From NCBI GenBank assembly GCA_021828405.1, contig JAKARZ010000003.1:1-64000 (forward strand): DNA of 64,000 nucleotides, given 5' to 3'. A program made the position numbers and the translations under genes. Below, in pieces: positions 62,076 to 64,000 of this stretch. The notes beneath the pieces were generated by a model. The model saw only the letters and a list, made by a program, of their open reading frames with translations. It did not search any database and was not told the DNA's origin. The stretch is from Bacillota bacterium (GTDB lineage Bacteria; Bacillota_E; Sulfobacillia; Sulfobacillales; JAIMBI01). The number at the start of each line of letters is the position of its first letter. Within the stretch, counting starts at the first letter, position 1.

Positions 62076-63236
62076 CTACGACAGCGCCTGCCCAAAATCG
62101 GCGATGATGTCTCCCGCATCTTCAATGCCAACCGATATCCGCACAACGCTTGGGTCGATGCCCACAGCCGCCTTCTCTTCGGCGGAGAGTTCGCGGTGCG
62201 AGGCGACGGCGGGATGTGAGACCGTGGTGGAGACGTCTCCGAGGCTCGGCACGAACCGCACAAGCTGAAGAGCCTGGACCATGCGCTGCACGGCACCGAA
62301 GCCTCCCTTCACGGACATGGACACGATCGACCCGAACCCGCGGGTCAGGAGGCGCTGCGCCAGTTCATGGTCGGGGTGGGACGGCAGACCTGGGTAGTAC
62401 ACTTGGCGCACCGACGCCATGTCCTCCAGAGCGTGCGCAAGTTGGAGCGCGTTGGAGCTGGACCGATCCATGCGGAGAGCCAGCGTTCGCGCACCGCGCA
62501 GGGCCAGCCAGGCCGCAAACGGATCCGGCGTGAACCCGGCCGAATCGACGATGCGGTCCACGGACGCGATCCGCTCGCGGGATCCGGCCACCACACCGAG
62601 AATGAGGTCGCTGTGGCCTCCGAGGAACTTGGTCACGGAATGAACGACCAGGTCGGCACCCCAGGCGGACGGGCGCGCGTGAAAGGGGGTGGCAAAGGTG
62701 TTGTCCACCAGCACGGGCACCCCGTGGTCATGGGCCATCGCGATGAGCTCCTTCAAGGGGCTGACGCGACCCAGGGGATTGGAGATGCTTTCCGCGACCA
62801 AGATCGCCCGCGGCCCGCTGAGCGCCGCATCCATCGCCGCCAAGTCGTGGGTGTCGACCCATTCCATGCGGTAGCCGAACGGAGTGAGCAGTTTGCGCGC
62901 GATGCCCACCGTACCCCCATAAATCTCGCGGGCCAGCAAGATGCGCGACGGCTGAGGGGCCAGCGCCAGAATGGCGGCAAAGAGGCCGGCGGTGCCGGAT
63001 GCGGTGACCACCGCGGCTTCGGTCTCCTCCAAGGCTGCGACCAACTGGGCAAGCCCCTCGAAGTTGGGATTGCCCCCCCGCGTGTAGGAGTACCCCGGGC
63101 GCTCGCCGCCCAGCAGGGCATCTACTTCATCGATGTCGCGAAATGAGTACACCGACGTCTGAAAGATGGGAGGGGATACGGCGTTGGCAGGGGTCGCGGT
63201 TTCCGAAGGGCTCGCGGCCCTCGTGTAGAAGTCCAT
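62076..63236 (-). CDS. Cys/Met-metabolism PLP-dependent enzyme (cystathionine gamma-synthase/lyase family)
   Basis: A 386-residue fold type I PLP enzyme. The Schiff-base lysine is K203 in VVHSVTKFLGGHSD. Other family blocks are YSYTRGGNPNFEGL (49-62), AVVTASGTAGLFA and ESISNPLGRV. It could be cystathionine gamma-synthase, gamma-lyase, methionine gamma-lyase or O-acetylhomoserine sulfhydrylase; these cannot be separated confidently by eye. ATG 63236 is preceded by AGGAGG. A second member of the family lies just upstream in the same direction. Confidence 0.88.
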   Translation of the reverse strand: MDFYTRAASPSETATPANAVSPPIFQTSVYSFRDIDEVDALLGGERPGYSYTRGGNPNFEGLAQLVAALEETEAAVVTASGTAGLFAAILALAPQPSRILLAREIYGGTVGIARKLLTPFGYRMEWVDTHDLAAMDAALSGPRAILVAESISNPLGRVSPLKELIAMAHDHGVPVLVDNTFATPFHARPSAWGADLVVHSVTKFLGGHSDLILGVVAGSRERIASVDRIVDSAGFTPDPFAAWLALRGARTLALRMDRSSSNALQLAHALEDMASVRQVYYPGLPSHPDHELAQRLLTRGFGSIVSMSVKGGFGAVQRMVQALQLVRFVPSLGDVSTTVSHPAVASHRELSAEEKAAVGIDPSVVRISVGIEDAGDIIADFGQALS

Positions 63237-63588
63237 GGCGGCCTCCTTGTGCGCCCATTTGCACTGAGTTGAGTCTCTGGGCCCAATATCCGAGACCTGG
63301 GCCCCACCGTCAACAATTGCGGGCGATACCCGGGGAGACCGAGCATCTCGGTCCGTTGGCCAGGCTGACTCGCCAGGAATCGCCACCGATCGCTCGGTGC
63401 CGCTCCCCACCCGTCGCTCGCCGGCGGCGCGACCGTGGTGCCGCCCCAGGGAACGGCCGGCAGGATTGGCCTCGCCCCCCACGCGCACGAGCGGCCGAAC
63501 CCTTGCCATCCCACACCCATACGCCGGGCCAACGAGGCTGGCACCCATTCGCGCTCAAGGCTCGCGAGGCGCCGGCCGTCGACGGCCG
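63237..63588. other. Intergenic gap between the two PLP-enzyme genes
   Basis: No gene is supported; the open frame is an upstream extension of the PLP enzyme frame without homology. I looked for a SAM (S-box) riboswitch in front of this methionine/cysteine gene and did not see its conserved core. Confidence 0.4.
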
Positions 63589-64000
63589 CTACGGCGCGTG
63601 GCGCGCTCGCTTCAGAGCCTGGCGAAGGTCCTGCAGGAGATCGTCCGGGTCCTCGAGCCCGATCGACAGGCGGATCAGGTGTGAGTGAATACCCGCCAGC
63701 CGGCTTTCCTCTGGGGTCAGGGAGCGGTGGGTCAGCGTAGACGGCTGCTCGACCAGAGAGGTCGTGTCCCCCAGGCTGACCGCCCGCGAAAAAAGCTCCA
63801 GGTTGTCCATGAACGCTTCCGGTGACACATCCGTCGCCAACTCGATCGCCATCATCCCGCCGGCCTGGCCCCCCCGAAAGTGACCGTGCACCCACCGATG
63901 CTGTGGATGGCTGACCAGGCCGGGATAGATCACCCGTCCGTACGAAGCCATATCGGCTAGCCCTTCGGCGACCGCCAGTCCGTGGCGGCTGTGGGCTTCC
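63589..64000 (-). CDS. Second Cys/Met-metabolism PLP-dependent enzyme, C-terminal part (cut by window edge)
   Basis: The frame runs in from beyond base 64000, so only the last 137 or so residues are seen. VIYPGLVSHPQHRWVHGHFRGG, then MMAIELATD, FSRAVSLGDTTSLVEQP and the closing RLSIGLEDPDDLLQDLRQAL are the C-terminal domain blocks of the cystathionine gamma-synthase/lyase family; the substrate-binding Arg is in LIRLSIGLED. It differs from its neighbour in sequence, so the two are paralogs. Start and PLP lysine lie outside the window. Confidence 0.85.
   Translation of the reverse strand, partial: EAHSRHGLAVAEGLADMASYGRVIYPGLVSHPQHRWVHGHFRGGQAGGMMAIELATDVSPEAFMDNLELFSRAVSLGDTTSLVEQPSTLTHRSLTPEESRLAGIHSHLIRLSIGLEDPDDLLQDLRQALKRARHAP

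Noticed and set aside
63237..63588. SAM (S-box) riboswitch before the PLP enzyme
   Set aside because: The conserved S-box core and terminator were not found on the minus strand.
1..64000. CRISPR array, rRNA or tRNA genes
   Set aside because: No regularly spaced direct repeats of 24-40 bases, no rRNA-like blocks and no convincing cloverleaf sequence were noticed. A covariance-model scan would be needed to exclude a tRNA fully.

Overview
This window looks like chromosome of a GC-rich, spore-forming Firmicute that oxidises reduced sulfur compounds, most like the acidophilic Sulfobacillus group. That is an inference from gene content: a GerA/GerB/GerC spore-germination operon, strong AGGAGG-type ribosome binding sites, and a complete sulfur-oxidising heterodisulfide-reductase-like (sHdr) operon. 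No rRNA, tRNA or CRISPR array was seen.

Layout. 0-2 kb: homopolymer junk, a frameshifted IS3-type transposase fragment, and an AbiEii-type nucleotidyltransferase pair lying between two inverted IS200/IS605-like hairpins. 2-4.7 kb: APH(6)/hydroxyurea kinase, ZIP metal transporter, SGNH hydrolase. 4.7-8.9 kb: argF-argG-argH-argR operon behind an ARG box that overlaps a promoter. 9-15.7 kb: a DmsABC-family molybdoenzyme, probably the sulfite-oxidising SoeABC, with a glycosyltransferase downstream and a divergent LysR regulator. 15.9-24.4 kb: threonine synthase, rhodanese, gerAA-gerAC-gerAB, an MFS transporter and a decayed transposase. 24.4-37.2 kb: one minus-strand operon of 15 genes (dsrE, shdrC1-B1-A-H-B3, two lbpA, lipoate ligase, tusA, dsrE, GAF protein, etfB-etfA, membrane EMO). 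37.4-39 kb: two uncharacterised divergent genes, MazG-like protein, RlmH. 39-46.4 kb: asymmetric heterodimeric ABC exporter, SPFH protein, PaiB-like protein, M20 amidohydrolase. 46.6-49.2 kb: dsrE-tusA-sqr-DUF1641. 50-54.2 kb: succinate dehydrogenase (sdhCAB, mycobacterial Sdh1-like) and a UbiE/MenG-like methyltransferase. 54.8-64 kb: DUF981 and YggT membrane proteins, HtrA protease, a wrecked S53 protease gene, a GGDEF protein and two tandem Cys/Met-metabolism PLP enzymes, the second cut by the window edge.

How it fits together (inference). Sulfide is oxidised by SQR. Persulfide sulfur is passed along DsrE/TusA carriers to the sHdr complex, where lipoate-binding protein is the cofactor carrier loaded by the ligase. 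Electrons leave through EtfAB and EMO to menaquinone. Sulfite made by sHdr would be oxidised by SoeABC. Succinate dehydrogenase and a MenG-like methyltransferase belong to the same quinone-linked respiration.

The most interesting unexplained signal is a pair of ATACCC-N4-GGGTAT palindromes (37201 and 37388). One sits just upstream of the sHdr operon and the other covers the start codon of a divergent two-gene unit of unknown function. The arms resemble CsoR/CstR-family operators, suggesting persulfide- or metal-responsive control of both.
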